Below are positions 24,203 to 32,403 of a stretch of 64,000 nt of DNA, piece after piece; the first letter of the stretch is position 1; the number at the start of each line of letters is the position of its first letter. Below the pieces are notes generated by a model. The model ran no database searches. It saw nothing but the letters and a program-made list of their open reading frames with translations, and was not told the DNA's origin. This DNA comes from Aromatoleum toluvorans. Lineage in GTDB: Bacteria > Pseudomonadota > Gammaproteobacteria > Burkholderiales > Rhodocyclaceae. The stretch spans positions 33,524-97,523 of the forward strand of contig NZ_WTVN01000018.1 in NCBI RefSeq assembly GCF_012910905.1, given 5' to 3'. Made by a program: the position numbers and the translations under genes.

Positions 24203-24943
24203 ATGGCAAGAGTTGCACTAGTGACCGGTGGCATGGGTGGCCTGGGCGAGGCGGTCTGCATCAAGCTCGCCGCGCTGGGCTACAGGGTCGTGACGACGCA
24301 TTCCCCGGGCAACACCAAGGCCGCTGAATGGCTGCAGACCATGAACAACATGGGCTACGGCTTCAAGGCCTACCCCTGTGACGTGTCGGATTTCGATTCG
24401 TGCAAGACCTGCGTCGAGACCGTCACCCGGGAAGTGGGGCCCGTGGACGTGCTGGTGAATAACGCCGGGATCACCCGCGACATGACCTTCAGGAAGATGA
24501 CCAAGGCCGACTGGGATGCCGTCGTCTCTACCAACCTCGACAGCGTGTTCAACATGACCAAGCAGGTCATGGACGGCATGGTCGAGCGCAAGTGGGGACG
24601 CGTCATCAACGTTTCGTCGGTCAACGGCCAGAAAGGTGCGTTCGGCCAGACCAACTACTCCGCCGCGAAGGCGGGGATGCACGGCTTCACCAAGGCGTTG
24701 GCGCTGGAAGTTGCGCGTAGTGGCGTAACCGTCAACACCATCTCGCCGGGCTATATCGGCACCAAGATGGTGACGGCCATCCCGCAGGAAATCCTTGAAT
24801 CCAAGATCCTGCCGCAGATTCCCGTGTCGCGTCTGGGCAAGCCGGAGGAAATCGCCGGACTGGTGGCCTACCTCGCATCCGAGGAGGCCGCATTCGTGAC
24901 CGGCGCCAACATTTCCATCAACGGCGGCCAGCACATGTTCTGA
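24203..24943 (+). CDS. phaB: Acetoacetyl-CoA reductase PhaB, first copy
   Basis: 246-residue short-chain dehydrogenase that reduces acetoacetyl-CoA with NADPH to (R)-3-hydroxybutyryl-CoA for PhaC. The cofactor motif is TGGMGGLGEAV, the VNNAGITRD strand is intact and the Ser-Tyr-Lys catalytic set lies in NVSSVNGQKG and TNYSAAKAG. GAGGAG precedes the start. It follows phaC after 112 bases and is separated from the second reductase by a strong terminator, so the two copies are probably transcribed separately. Confidence 0.93.
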   Translation: MARVALVTGGMGGLGEAVCIKLAALGYRVVTTHSPGNTKAAEWLQTMNNMGYGFKAYPCDVSDFDSCKTCVETVTREVGPVDVLVNNAGITRDMTFRKMTKADWDAVVSTNLDSVFNMTKQVMDGMVERKWGRVINVSSVNGQKGAFGQTNYSAAKAGMHGFTKALALEVARSGVTVNTISPGYIGTKMVTAIPQEILESKILPQIPVSRLGKPEEIAGLVAYLASEEAAFVTGANISINGGQHMF

Positions 24944-24964
24944 CCCGGACCGGATCGGTCCGAG

Positions 24965-25004
24965 AACGGCGCGTCTCCCGAGGGGGGCGCGCCGTTTTGT
25001 TTTG
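24965..25004 (+). terminator. Intrinsic terminator after the first phaB
   Basis: Arms AACGGCGCG (24965-24973) and CGCGCCGTT (24988-24996) form a perfect stem, followed by TTTTGTTTT. It closes the phaC-phaB transcript before the second phaB. Confidence 0.9.
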
Positions 25005-25038
25005 CGGTGCAGCAAAAAGTCCAAAAACTGCCTATAAT
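25001..25038 (+). promoter_or_regulatory. Promoter of the second phaB with candidate PhaR operator
   Basis: A perfect -10 box TATAAT lies at 25033-25038, with no good -35 hexamer at the usual distance. Upstream, an inverted repeat TTTGC-N6-GCAAA (25001-25016) covers where the -35 region would be and contains GCGGTGCAG (25004-25012). The same 9-mer occurs in reverse at the phaR promoter. The site is a candidate PhaR operator; this is inferred from position and repetition only. Confidence 0.5.
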
Positions 25039-25150
25039 TTGTCCGCTTTGCGGTAATGCAATGCCGCACGGTTGCCAGAGGAAGTGCGCTGCATGCGGTT
25101 GCGGTGCGACCCGCGCGCTTCCCATCACCAATCTGCAAGAGGATTGCACC

Positions 25151-25891
25151 ATGACTCAGAAAGTCGCACTCGTTACCGGCGCCATGGGTGGTTTGGGCAC
25201 CGCGATCTGCCAGTCGCTGGCCAAGGACGGCCTGAAGGTCGTTGCCAACTGTCTGCCGGGTTTCCCGCAGAAGGATGAATGGCTTGCCAAGCAGAAGGCA
25301 CTCGGCTTCGAGTTCATCCCCGCTGAAGGCGACGTATCCGATTACGAGTCCTGCAAGGCGATGGTCGCGAAGATCGAAGCGGAAGTCGGCGCGATCGACG
25401 TCCTGGTGAACAACGCCGGCATCACCCGCGACAAGTTCTTCCCCAAGATGGAGAAGGGCCAGTGGGATGCGGTGATCAGCACCAACCTGAACAGCCTGTT
25501 CAACGTCACGCACCACGTATCGCCGAAGATGGCCGAGCGCGGCTGGGGCCGCATCATCAACATCTCGTCGGTGAACGGCGTCAAGGGCCAGGCCGGTCAG
25601 ACCAACTACTCGACCGCCAAGGCGGGCGTGCTCGGCTTCACCAAGGCGCTCGCCGCCGAACTCGCAACCAAGGGCGTCACCGTGAACGCCATCGCCCCGG
25701 GCTACATCGGTACCGAGATGGTCATGGCGATCCGCGACGATATCCGCCAGGGCATCATCGACACCGTCCCGATGAAGCGCCTCGGCAAGCCCGAGGAAAT
25801 CGGCGCGCTGTGCTCCTACCTCGCGTCCGAACTCGCCGGCTATGTCACCGGTGCGACCATCAACATCAACGGCGGCCTGCACATGTGCTGA
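25151..25891 (+). CDS. phaB: Acetoacetyl-CoA reductase PhaB, second copy
   Basis: 246 residues, the same length and fold as the first copy and clearly homologous. Landmarks are TGAMGGLGTAI, VLVNNAGITRDKFF, and INISSVNGVKG with TNYSTAKAG as catalytic region. The amino-acid differences lie mostly in the N-terminal half and the substrate-side helices (NVTHHVSPKM in place of NMTKQVMDGM), so cofactor or chain-length preference may differ. It has its own promoter (-10 at 25033) and its own terminator, so it is an independent transcript. Confidence 0.93.
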   Translation: MTQKVALVTGAMGGLGTAICQSLAKDGLKVVANCLPGFPQKDEWLAKQKALGFEFIPAEGDVSDYESCKAMVAKIEAEVGAIDVLVNNAGITRDKFFPKMEKGQWDAVISTNLNSLFNVTHHVSPKMAERGWGRIINISSVNGVKGQAGQTNYSTAKAGVLGFTKALAAELATKGVTVNAIAPGYIGTEMVMAIRDDIRQGIIDTVPMKRLGKPEEIGALCSYLASELAGYVTGATININGGLHMC

Positions 25892-25924
25892 TGCAGTATT
25901 CCGCTCCCGCGGATCGCTGCGAGA

Positions 25925-25950
25925 CCCCGCCAATTGGCGGGGTTTTTATT
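25925..25950 (+). terminator. Intrinsic terminator after the second phaB
   Basis: CCCCGCCAATTGGCGGGG (25925-25942) is a perfect palindrome forming a 7-bp GC stem, followed by TTTTTATT. It lies right before the phaR promoter. Confidence 0.92.
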
Positions 25951-25951
25951 T

Positions 25952-25968
25952 CTGCACCGCGGTATAAT
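25952..25968 (+). promoter_or_regulatory. phaR promoter -10 box with adjacent candidate PhaR site
   Basis: TATAAT at 25963-25968 is preceded by CTGCACCGC (25952-25960), the exact reverse complement of the GCGGTGCAG found at the second phaB promoter. The location just upstream of the -10 box fits autoregulation by PhaR. No clear -35 box is seen. Confidence 0.45.
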
Positions 25969-26016
25969 TTCACGGCACATGTAGAGCGGAACGACCGCCG
26001 CCGAGGAGAGGTAGTG

Positions 26017-26646
26017 ATGGCTGAACAGGCTCGTCTCATCAAGAAGTATCCCAATCGTCGTCTGTACGACACCCGAACCAGCTCCTACATCACGTTGGCC
26101 GACGTGAAGGAACTCGTGCTCGGACGCGAAGAATTCCAGGTCGTCGACGCCAAGACGGGTGAAGATCTGACGCGCAGCATCCTGCTCCAGATCATCCTCG
26201 AAGAAGAGGCGGGCGGTGCCCCGATGTTCACCAGTGACCTGCTCGCGCACATGATCCGCTTCTACGGCAATGCGACGCAGGGGATGATGGGCAAGTACCT
26301 CGAGAACAACATCAAGGCCTTTACCGAGATGCAGGCGAAGCTGCAGGAGCAGGCCCAGGCGATCTACGGTGAGAACAGCCCGATCAGCCAGGACCTGTGG
26401 GCCCAGTTCCTGAACTTCCAGGGGCCGGCGCTGCAGAGCGTGATGGGTACCTACGTCGATCAGAGCAAGAAGATGTTCTCGCAGATGCAGGAGCAGATCG
26501 AGAGCCAGACCCGCAACATCTTCACCGGTTTCCCGTTCCCGAGCTACGCCCCGGCCGCCAAGGAAGAGCAGGCCGCGCCCCAGCAGGCCAAGGATGTGAA
26601 GGCAGAAGCAGCAACTGCGAAAACCGGCCGTTCGAGCCAGAAGTAA
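26017..26646 (+). CDS. phaR: Polyhydroxyalkanoate synthesis repressor PhaR
   Basis: 209 residues. PhaR binds both DNA and PHA granules and represses phasin and other pha genes until polymer forms. The N-terminal DNA-binding part is [19 protein letters not shown] and the next region ([18 protein letters not shown]) is the PHB-accumulation regulatory domain. The C-terminal 100 residues are Gln/Met-rich amphipathic helices ([15 protein letters not shown]) that suit granule binding. GAGGAGAGG precedes the start. The gene has its own promoter behind a terminator. Confidence 0.93.
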   Translation: MAEQARLIKKYPNRRLYDTRTSSYITLADVKELVLGREEFQVVDAKTGEDLTRSILLQIILEEEAGGAPMFTSDLLAHMIRFYGNATQGMMGKYLENNIKAFTEMQAKLQEQAQAIYGENSPISQDLWAQFLNFQGPALQSVMGTYVDQSKKMFSQMQEQIESQTRNIFTGFPFPSYAPAAKEEQAAPQQAKDVKAEAATAKTGRSSQK

Positions 26647-26699
26647 GATTTCGACCGGGGCACTCTCGACCCCGGGCAACACCTCCCCCCCCTCAGAGC

Positions 26700-28031
26700 A
26701 TGACCCAACACAAGACCTCCGGCGTACCGCGAGTCGGTTTCGTCTCCCTCGGCTGTCCCAAGGCGACCGTCGACTCCGAACATATCCTCACGCGCCTGCG
26801 GGGCGAGGGGTACGAGATTTCAGGCAGTTACGACGATGCGGATATCGTCGTCGTGAACACCTGCGGCTTCATCGATGCCGCTGTCGAGGAATCCCTCGAT
26901 GCGATCGGCGAAGCGCTTGCCGAGAACGGCAAGGTCATCGTCACCGGCTGCCTCGGCGCCAAGGACGACGTGGTGCTGGCCGCGCATCCGCAGGTCCTTG
27001 CCGTCACGGGGCCGCATGCGACCGATGCGGTGATGAAGGCGGTGCACCAGCACCTGCCCAAGCCGCACGACCCGTTCACCGACCTCGTGCCGCCGCAGGG
27101 CATTCGCCTCACGCCGAATCACTACGCCTACCTGAAGATCTCGGAAGGCTGCAACCACCGCTGCTCCTTCTGCATCATCCCGTCGATGCGCGGCGACCTC
27201 GTGTCCCGCCCCATCCACGACGTGATGCGTGAAGCCGAGGCGCTGGTCGATTCGGGCGTGAAGGAGCTCCTGGTCATCTCGCAGGACACCAGCGCCTACG
27301 GCGTCGATACCAAGTACCGCACCGGGTTCTGGAACGGCCGGCCGCTCAAGACGAAGCTGATCGACCTGGCGAAGGCGCTCGGCGAACTCGGCGTCTGGGT
27401 GCGCATGCATTATGTGTACCCGTACCCCAGCGTGGACGAACTGATTCCGCTGATGGCCGAAGGCAAGATCCTGCCTTATCTGGATGTACCGTTCCAGCAT
27501 GCCAGCCCGCGTATCCTCAAGGCGATGCGGCGCCCGGCAAACGCCGAGAACGTGCTCGAACGCGTCCGTGCATGGCGGAGCATCTGTCCCGATCTGACGA
27601 TTCGTTCGACCTTCATCACCGGCTTCCCCGGCGAGACCGACGAGGACTTCGAACTGCTGCTGCAGTTCCTCGAAGAAGCCCGGCTCGACCGTGTCGGCGC
27701 GTTCGCCTACTCTCCCGTCGAGGGGGCAGAAGCCAATCAGCTTGCGGATCCCGTCCCCGACGAGGTCCGCGAGGAGCGCCGCATGCGGCTCATGGAGTTT
27801 CAGGAGGACATCTCGACCCAGCGGCTGGAACGCTGGATCGATCGTGAAATCACGGTCCTCGTGGACGACATCGAAGAGGACGGCGCAATTGCCCGTTCGC
27901 CGGGAGATGCTCCCGAGATCGACGGCCTCGTCATCATTCCGAACGGCGAGGGCCTGGTGCCTGGCGAATTCGCCCGCGTGCGCATCACCGATTGCGACGT
28001 GCACGACCTGTACGCCGAACCGCTCGCCTGA
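26700..28031 (+). CDS. rimO: Ribosomal protein S12 methylthiotransferase RimO
   Basis: 443 residues. RimO adds a methylthio group to Asp88 of ribosomal protein S12. The N-terminal UPF0004 domain has its three cluster cysteines at 19, 55 and 84 (GCPKAT, NTCGF, TGCLG); the radical SAM motif is GCNHRCSFC (Cys151, 155, 158); a TRAM RNA/protein-binding domain forms the last ~65 residues ([17 protein letters not shown]). SMRGDLVSR after the cluster is typical of RimO rather than MiaB. It follows phaR by 53 bases. Confidence 0.94.
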   Translation: MTQHKTSGVPRVGFVSLGCPKATVDSEHILTRLRGEGYEISGSYDDADIVVVNTCGFIDAAVEESLDAIGEALAENGKVIVTGCLGAKDDVVLAAHPQVLAVTGPHATDAVMKAVHQHLPKPHDPFTDLVPPQGIRLTPNHYAYLKISEGCNHRCSFCIIPSMRGDLVSRPIHDVMREAEALVDSGVKELLVISQDTSAYGVDTKYRTGFWNGRPLKTKLIDLAKALGELGVWVRMHYVYPYPSVDELIPLMAEGKILPYLDVPFQHASPRILKAMRRPANAENVLERVRAWRSICPDLTIRSTFITGFPGETDEDFELLLQFLEEARLDRVGAFAYSPVEGAEANQLADPVPDEVREERRMRLMEFQEDISTQRLERWIDREITVLVDDIEEDGAIARSPGDAPEIDGLVIIPNGEGLVPGEFARVRITDCDVHDLYAEPLA

Positions 28032-28042
28032 CGGGCCTGCCG

Positions 28043-29011
28043 ATGTTCGAGCCGATGCCGCCGAAATCCGACAAGGCCGGCCCGGTCATCGGATTGGCGC
28101 TGGGCAGCGGTGCCGCGCGCGGCTGGGCTCACCTCGGCGTGCTGCGCGTGCTGGCGCGCGAGGGCATCGAACCGCAGATCATCTGCGGTTGTTCGATCGG
28201 GGCGTTTGTCGGCGCCGCGATGGCGTCCGGCGATCTCGAAAAGCTCACCCAGTGGGCCGAAGCACTGAAGTGGCAGGACGTGGTGTCTCTTCTCGATGTC
28301 AGCCTGCGGGGCGGACTGATCAAGGGGCAGAAACTCATCCAGTTCTTCGAGCGCAACTTCGTCGACCGCGATTTTTCCCAGCTCGATCGCCGCTTTGCCT
28401 GTGTTGCGACCGAACTCGAGACCGGCAGGGAGGTGTGGCTGCGCGAAGGCAGCGTCTCGCGGGCGGTGCGGGCGTCGATCGCGCTGCCGGGGCTCTTTAC
28501 TCCCATCCCGCGCGATGGGCGCCTCCTGGTCGATGGCGGACTCGTGAATCCCGTCCCGGTGTCGCTGTGCCGTGCGATGGGCGCCGACATCGTGATCGCC
28601 GTCGATCTTGGCTCGGACATGGTCGGCAGGGCATGGCGCCCGACGCCGGCGGATGAAGAAGAGACCACCGATGGATGGACGGAGCGACTCTTCGCTCGAC
28701 TCGGTCTCACGATGAGCGCCATCGGCAACGGCAGCGGACGTAGTGCTCCATCGCCCGCAACGGAAGCCGCGTTGCCGTCCCTGATGACCGTGCTGACTTC
28801 CAGCATCAACATCATGCAGGTGCGCATCGCGCGCAGCCGGTTGGCGGGGGAGCCTGCCGACGTGCAGATCTCGCCGCGGCTGGGCCATATCGGCACGATG
28901 GACTTTCACCGCGCCCGCGAGGCCATCGCGGAAGGCGAGGCCGCAGTCACCAACATGCTGCCCGCCCTGCGCCATGCGCTGGGCCACACCCTTCCGGACC
29001 AATCCGCGTGA
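28043..29011 (+). CDS. Patatin-like phospholipase (RssA/NTE type)
   Basis: 322 residues from ATG 28043. The patatin fold is shown by the oxyanion motif GSGAARGWAHLG, the nucleophile elbow GCSIG (Ser51), and the catalytic Asp in VDGGLVNPVP, a Ser-Asp dyad. After the core, from about residue 200, there is a low-complexity linker (TPADEEETTDGW) and a C-terminal part with SSINIMQVRIARSRL, seen in RssA-like proteins. It likely hydrolyses phospholipids or lysolipids at the inner membrane. It lies 11 bases after rimO and overlaps the FAD oxidase start by four bases. Confidence 0.87.
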   Translation: MFEPMPPKSDKAGPVIGLALGSGAARGWAHLGVLRVLAREGIEPQIICGCSIGAFVGAAMASGDLEKLTQWAEALKWQDVVSLLDVSLRGGLIKGQKLIQFFERNFVDRDFSQLDRRFACVATELETGREVWLREGSVSRAVRASIALPGLFTPIPRDGRLLVDGGLVNPVPVSLCRAMGADIVIAVDLGSDMVGRAWRPTPADEEETTDGWTERLFARLGLTMSAIGNGSGRSAPSPATEAALPSLMTVLTSSINIMQVRIARSRLAGEPADVQISPRLGHIGTMDFHRAREAIAEGEAAVTNMLPALRHALGHTLPDQSA

Positions 29012-30414
29012 CCGAACTCGTAAAAGCCCTCTCTGCCGCCGTCGGGCCGTCGCATGTGCTGAGCGACACCGCCTCGATGGCGCCCCATCTTGCCGACTGG
29101 CGCGGGCGTTATGTCGGGAGCGCGCTTGCCGTCGTCAAGCCGGCGGACACCCGGCAGGTTGCGGCCGTCGTGCGAGCCTGCGCAGCGGCGAACGTCCCGA
29201 TGGTGCCGCAGGGCGGCAATACCGGTCTGTGCGGGGGGGCGACGCCTCTGCCTGACGGTCGTTCCGTGGTCATCAACCTGTCGCGGATGAACCGTATCCG
29301 CAGCGTCGATGCCGCAAACAACGCGCTCATTGCCGAAGCCGGTTGCACGCTCGCCGCGGTCCAGCAGGCCGCCGACGCGGAGAATCGCCTGTTTCCGCTG
29401 TCGCTGGCGTCGGAGGGCAGTTGTCTCGTCGGCGGCAACCTATCGACCAATGCAGGCGGGGTGCAGGTCTTGCGCTACGGCAACATGCGCGATCTGGTTC
29501 TCGGCGTGGAAGTCGTGCTGCCTGACGGCCGGATCTGGGATGGCCTGCGCGCACTGCGCAAGGACAACACCGGCTACGATCTCAAACAACTCTTCATCGG
29601 CGCCGAAGGCACGCTCGGAATCGTCACGGCGGCGGTCCTCAAGCTGTTCCCGCGCCCGCGTGCCCGTGCCACCGCCTGGCTTGCCGTGCCGCACCCCGCA
29701 GTCGCCGTGGAGCTCCTCGGCTTCCTGCGCGCGCGCTGCGGGGAGCGCGTGACCGCGTTCGAGATCGTCGGCCGCGCTGCGCTCGAACTGGTGCTGCGCC
29801 ATATTCCGGGCGCTCGCTCGCCGCTGGCGGGCGACCACGGCTGGTGTGTCCTGCTCGAGCTCACCGATACCCTCGACGCACAAGCGCTGGATGCGATGCT
29901 CGAAAGTGCCATCGCGGCTGCGCTCGACACCGGGCTGGTGACCGATACCGCCATCGCCGCCAGCGTGGCGCAGGCAGCGGCACTGTGGGCCTTGCGCGAG
30001 AACATCTCCGAAGCGCAGAAGATCGAAGGCGTCAGCATCAAGCACGACATTTCGGTGCCCGTGAGCCGCATTCCGGAGTTCCTGGAACGCGCGCACGCCG
30101 AACTGACTGCGATGTGGCCGGGCGTGCGCATCGTTGCCTTTGGCCACATCGGCGACGGCAACCTCCATTACAACCTGTCGAAACCCGACGCGCTCGACAA
30201 CGCGGCGTTCGTCTCGCGCACGGCGGAGGTCAATCGGGTCGTACACGACCTCGTTGCCTCCCTGCAGGGGTCGATTTCGGCCGAGCACGGGCTGGGTCAG
30301 TTGAAACGCGACGAGAATGCCCGCTACAAATCGGATCTCGAACTCGAACTGATGAGGGCGGTAAAGTCCGCCTTCGATCCGCGCGGGCTGATGAATCCGG
30401 GGAAAGTGCTCTGA
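29008..30414 (+). CDS. FAD-linked D-2-hydroxyacid dehydrogenase (GlcD/D2HGDH-like oxidase)
   Basis: 468 residues from GTG 29008, which overlaps the stop of the patatin gene. The N-terminal FAD-binding domain of the VAO/PCMH type shows MVPQGGNTGLCGGATPL and GGNLSTNAGGVQVLRYGN. The C-terminal FAD-oxidase domain shows the metal/substrate motif FGHIGDGNLHYN and SISAEHGLGQLKR. These mark D-lactate or D-2-hydroxyglutarate dehydrogenases. Substrate is not certain; length and motif spacing resemble the D-2-hydroxyglutarate dehydrogenase group. Confidence 0.87.
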   Translation: MTELVKALSAAVGPSHVLSDTASMAPHLADWRGRYVGSALAVVKPADTRQVAAVVRACAAANVPMVPQGGNTGLCGGATPLPDGRSVVINLSRMNRIRSVDAANNALIAEAGCTLAAVQQAADAENRLFPLSLASEGSCLVGGNLSTNAGGVQVLRYGNMRDLVLGVEVVLPDGRIWDGLRALRKDNTGYDLKQLFIGAEGTLGIVTAAVLKLFPRPRARATAWLAVPHPAVAVELLGFLRARCGERVTAFEIVGRAALELVLRHIPGARSPLAGDHGWCVLLELTDTLDAQALDAMLESAIAAALDTGLVTDTAIAASVAQAAALWALRENISEAQKIEGVSIKHDISVPVSRIPEFLERAHAELTAMWPGVRIVAFGHIGDGNLHYNLSKPDALDNAAFVSRTAEVNRVVHDLVASLQGSISAEHGLGQLKRDENARYKSDLELELMRAVKSAFDPRGLMNPGKVL

Positions 30415-30439
30415 TTTCCAAAAAAACGGCGAATCAGGG

Positions 30440-30468
30440 TTTACAGGGTCCGGGGGGCACCCTATAAT
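30440..30468 (+). promoter_or_regulatory. Promoter of the first tRNA cassette
   Basis: TTTACA (30440-30445) and a perfect TATAAT (30463-30468) are 17 bases apart, followed by a GC-rich discriminator (GCGCGC), typical of stringently controlled stable-RNA promoters. The first tRNA starts about 19 bases later. Confidence 0.85.
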
Positions 30469-30486
30469 GCGCGCTCTTTCGCCGTC

Positions 30487-30562
<76 letters not shown>

Positions 30563-30581
30563 GTCGAAAGAAAACAGTGCA

Positions 30582-30657
30582 GTCCCCATCGTCTAGAGGC
30601 CTAGGACACCGCCCTTTCACGGCGATAACCGGGGTTCGAATCCCCGTGGGGACGCCA
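30582..30657 (+). tRNA. tRNA-Glu(TTC), copy 1
   Basis: Acceptor GTCCCCA pairs with TGGGGAC; anticodon loop CTTTCAC gives TTC; T-arm GGGGTTCGAATCCCC; encoded GCCA end (76 bases). It lies 19 bases after tRNA-Ala. Confidence 0.95.
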
Positions 30658-30728
30658 GTATTTAGCGAGGCGTCGAGCTATAATGACGAATCGCATTCCG
30701 GTCGGTAGGGCCGGGCATGGGTTAGTGT

Positions 30729-30805
30729 GGAGTGGTAGTTCAGTTGGTTAGAATACCGGCCTGTCACGCCGGGGGTCGCGGGTTCGAGTCCCGTCCACTC
30801 CGCCA
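30729..30805 (+). tRNA. tRNA-Asp(GTC), copy 1
   Basis: Acceptor GGAGTGG/CCACTCC, anticodon stem CCGGC/GCCGG with loop CTGTCAC giving GTC, T-loop TTCGAGT and encoded GCCA end (77 bases). It differs from copy 2 at one T-loop base (T at 30789). Confidence 0.95.
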
Positions 30806-30858
30806 GCAATAACGCAGACAATATCTGCGAAAAATGTGAAGTAGATGTTGCAAAGTGC

Positions 30859-30887
30859 TTGCGGTTGGTCGCGCCAAAAGCTAGAAT
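30859..30887 (+). promoter_or_regulatory. Promoter of the second tRNA cassette
   Basis: TTGCGG (30859-30864) and TAGAAT (30882-30887) are 17 bases apart and lie 13 bases before the second tRNA-Ala, again with a GC-rich discriminator. So the second cassette can be transcribed on its own. Confidence 0.7.
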
Positions 30888-30900
30888 GCGCAGCTCTGTT

Positions 30901-30976
<76 letters not shown>

Positions 30977-30997
30977 ACGAAGCAACAAAAAGACGTT

Positions 30998-31073
30998 GTC
31001 CCCATCGTCTAGAGGCCTAGGACACCGCCCTTTCACGGCGATAACCGGGGTTCGAATCCCCGTGGGGACGCCA
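30998..31073 (+). tRNA. tRNA-Glu(TTC), copy 2
   Basis: Identical to the copy at 30582: anticodon TTC in loop CTTTCAC, acceptor GTCCCCA/TGGGGAC, encoded GCCA. Confidence 0.95.
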
Positions 31074-31138
31074 GATGCGGCAAGGCGTGGAAAAACGGCT
31101 TGCGAGCCGGCAGGAAGATGCCGGTCACTGGTTGATGC

Positions 31139-31215
31139 GGAGTGGTAGTTCAGTTGGTTAGAATACCGGCCTGTCACGCCGGGGGTCGCGGGTTCGAGCC
31201 CCGTCCACTCCGCCA
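31139..31215 (+). tRNA. tRNA-Asp(GTC), copy 2
   Basis: Same as the copy at 30729 except for C instead of T at 31199 in the T-loop (TTCGAGC). Anticodon GTC, encoded GCCA. A terminator follows ten bases later. Confidence 0.95.
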
Positions 31216-31224
31216 CTTAAAGAG

Positions 31225-31253
31225 AATGGGAGCCTCCGGGCTCCCATTTTTTT
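31225..31253 (+). terminator. Intrinsic terminator of the tRNA cluster
   Basis: AATGGGAGCC (31225-31234) and GGCTCCCATT (31239-31248) form a perfect 10-bp stem with loop TCCG, running into TTTTTTT (31247-31253). Confidence 0.93.
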
Positions 31254-31456
31254 CGTCCATACGTTCCATGCATATGTCCGCCGCACGAGTCCCTCGTGCG
31301 GACGTTCTGCATCTCCCCCCTGTAAGCACGGCTGCGGCCTTGTGTCGCCACATGCTGGCGCAGCGTTTGGACATTAAGCTATATTCGGTACATACGCATC
31401 AGTATGGTCCCTGTTGGATCAGGGCTGTTGCGTTGCTTACCAAGGGAGCGGGTTCG

Positions 31457-32308
31457 ATGGATTTGAAGAAGATCGGCGTGGTTGGCGCCGGCACGATGGG
31501 AAACGGCATCACGCAGGCCTTTGCCGTGGCCGGATTCGACGTGGTGATGATGGACGTGGTCGAGGCTGCGGTGCGGCGCGGTCTGGCAACCGTAAGCGGG
31601 AGTCTTGATCGCCTGATCAAGAAGGACAAGATGACGGAGGCGCAGAAGGCGGAGACGCTGGCGCGAATCACGACGGCGACCGACGTCGCCGCGCTTGCCG
31701 ACTGCGACCTCGTGATCGAGGCGGCCACCGAGAACCTCGAGCTCAAGCTCAAGATTTTTGCCCAGCTCGATGCGACCATGAAAGCCGATGCGGTGCTCGC
31801 CTCGAACACATCGTCGATTTCGATCACCAAGCTCGCTGCATCGACGAAGCGCGCGGACAAGGTGGTCGGCATGCATTTCTTCAACCCGGTGCCGATGATG
31901 GCGCTGGTCGAACTGATCCGCGGCCTTCAGACCTCGGACGCGACCTATGCAGCCGTCGAGGTCGTTGCCAGGGCGGTCGGCAAGACGCCGGTCCAGGTGC
32001 GCAATAGTCCGGGTTTTGTCGTGAACCGGCTGCTGTGCCCGATGATCAACGAGGCGATCTTCGCGCTGGGCGAGGGGCTTGCGACGGCTGCCGAGATCGA
32101 CGAGGCGATGAAGCTCGGCTGCAACCATCCGATCGGACCGCTGGCGCTGGCCGACATGATCGGCCTCGATGTCGAGCTGGCCGTGATGCAGGTGCTGTTC
32201 GAGGGGTTCAAGGATCCGAAGTACCGTCCGGCGCCGCTGCTCGTCGAGATGGTCGAAGCGGGTTACCTGGGTCGCAAGACCGGGAAGGGCTTCTACGACT
32301 ACAAGTAA
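31457..32308 (+). CDS. hbdA: 3-Hydroxybutyryl-CoA dehydrogenase
   Basis: 283 residues from ATG 31457. An NAD(P)-dependent enzyme converting (S)-3-hydroxybutyryl-CoA and acetoacetyl-CoA. The Rossmann motif is [17 protein letters not shown], catalytic His lies in [11 protein letters not shown] with the Glu/Asn region SNTSSISI, and the C-terminal domain ends [12 protein letters not shown]. The length is that of the stand-alone dehydrogenase (PaaH/HbdA), not a fused FadB. A monocistronic layout is likely: a terminator behind it and 240 bases ahead. It can link beta-oxidation or aromatic breakdown to the PHA genes. Confidence 0.93.
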   Translation: MDLKKIGVVGAGTMGNGITQAFAVAGFDVVMMDVVEAAVRRGLATVSGSLDRLIKKDKMTEAQKAETLARITTATDVAALADCDLVIEAATENLELKLKIFAQLDATMKADAVLASNTSSISITKLAASTKRADKVVGMHFFNPVPMMALVELIRGLQTSDATYAAVEVVARAVGKTPVQVRNSPGFVVNRLLCPMINEAIFALGEGLATAAEIDEAMKLGCNHPIGPLALADMIGLDVELAVMQVLFEGFKDPKYRPAPLLVEMVEAGYLGRKTGKGFYDYK

Positions 32309-32356
32309 GCTCGCCGGATCCGGACCCTTGCGCAATCCGGTTTCGATCGTGAAAAC

Positions 32357-32385
32357 AAAAACGCCACCCTTGAGGTGGCGTTTTT
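32357..32385. terminator. Bidirectional terminator between hbdA and rho
   Basis: AAAAACGCCACC (32357-32368) and GGTGGCGTTTTT (32374-32385) form a perfect 12-bp stem whose outer bases are A and T runs, so it can end transcription from both convergent genes. Confidence 0.92.
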
Positions 32386-32403
32386 CTGGTCGGGAGTTCC
32401 CGA

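Noticed and set aside
24218..25933. A 571-codon minus-strand frame across both phaB genes
   Set aside because: It spans two unrelated transcripts and their terminator; a shadow of two homologous genes.
30661..30684. TATAAT (30679-30684) before the first tRNA-Asp as an internal promoter
   Set aside because: No acceptable -35 box at 16-18 bases; the nearest TTTAGC is 12 bases away. Read-through from the cassette promoter is enough.
31380..31385. TATATT with TTGGAC upstream of hbdA as its promoter
   Set aside because: The two elements are only seven bases apart, too short for a sigma-70 promoter.
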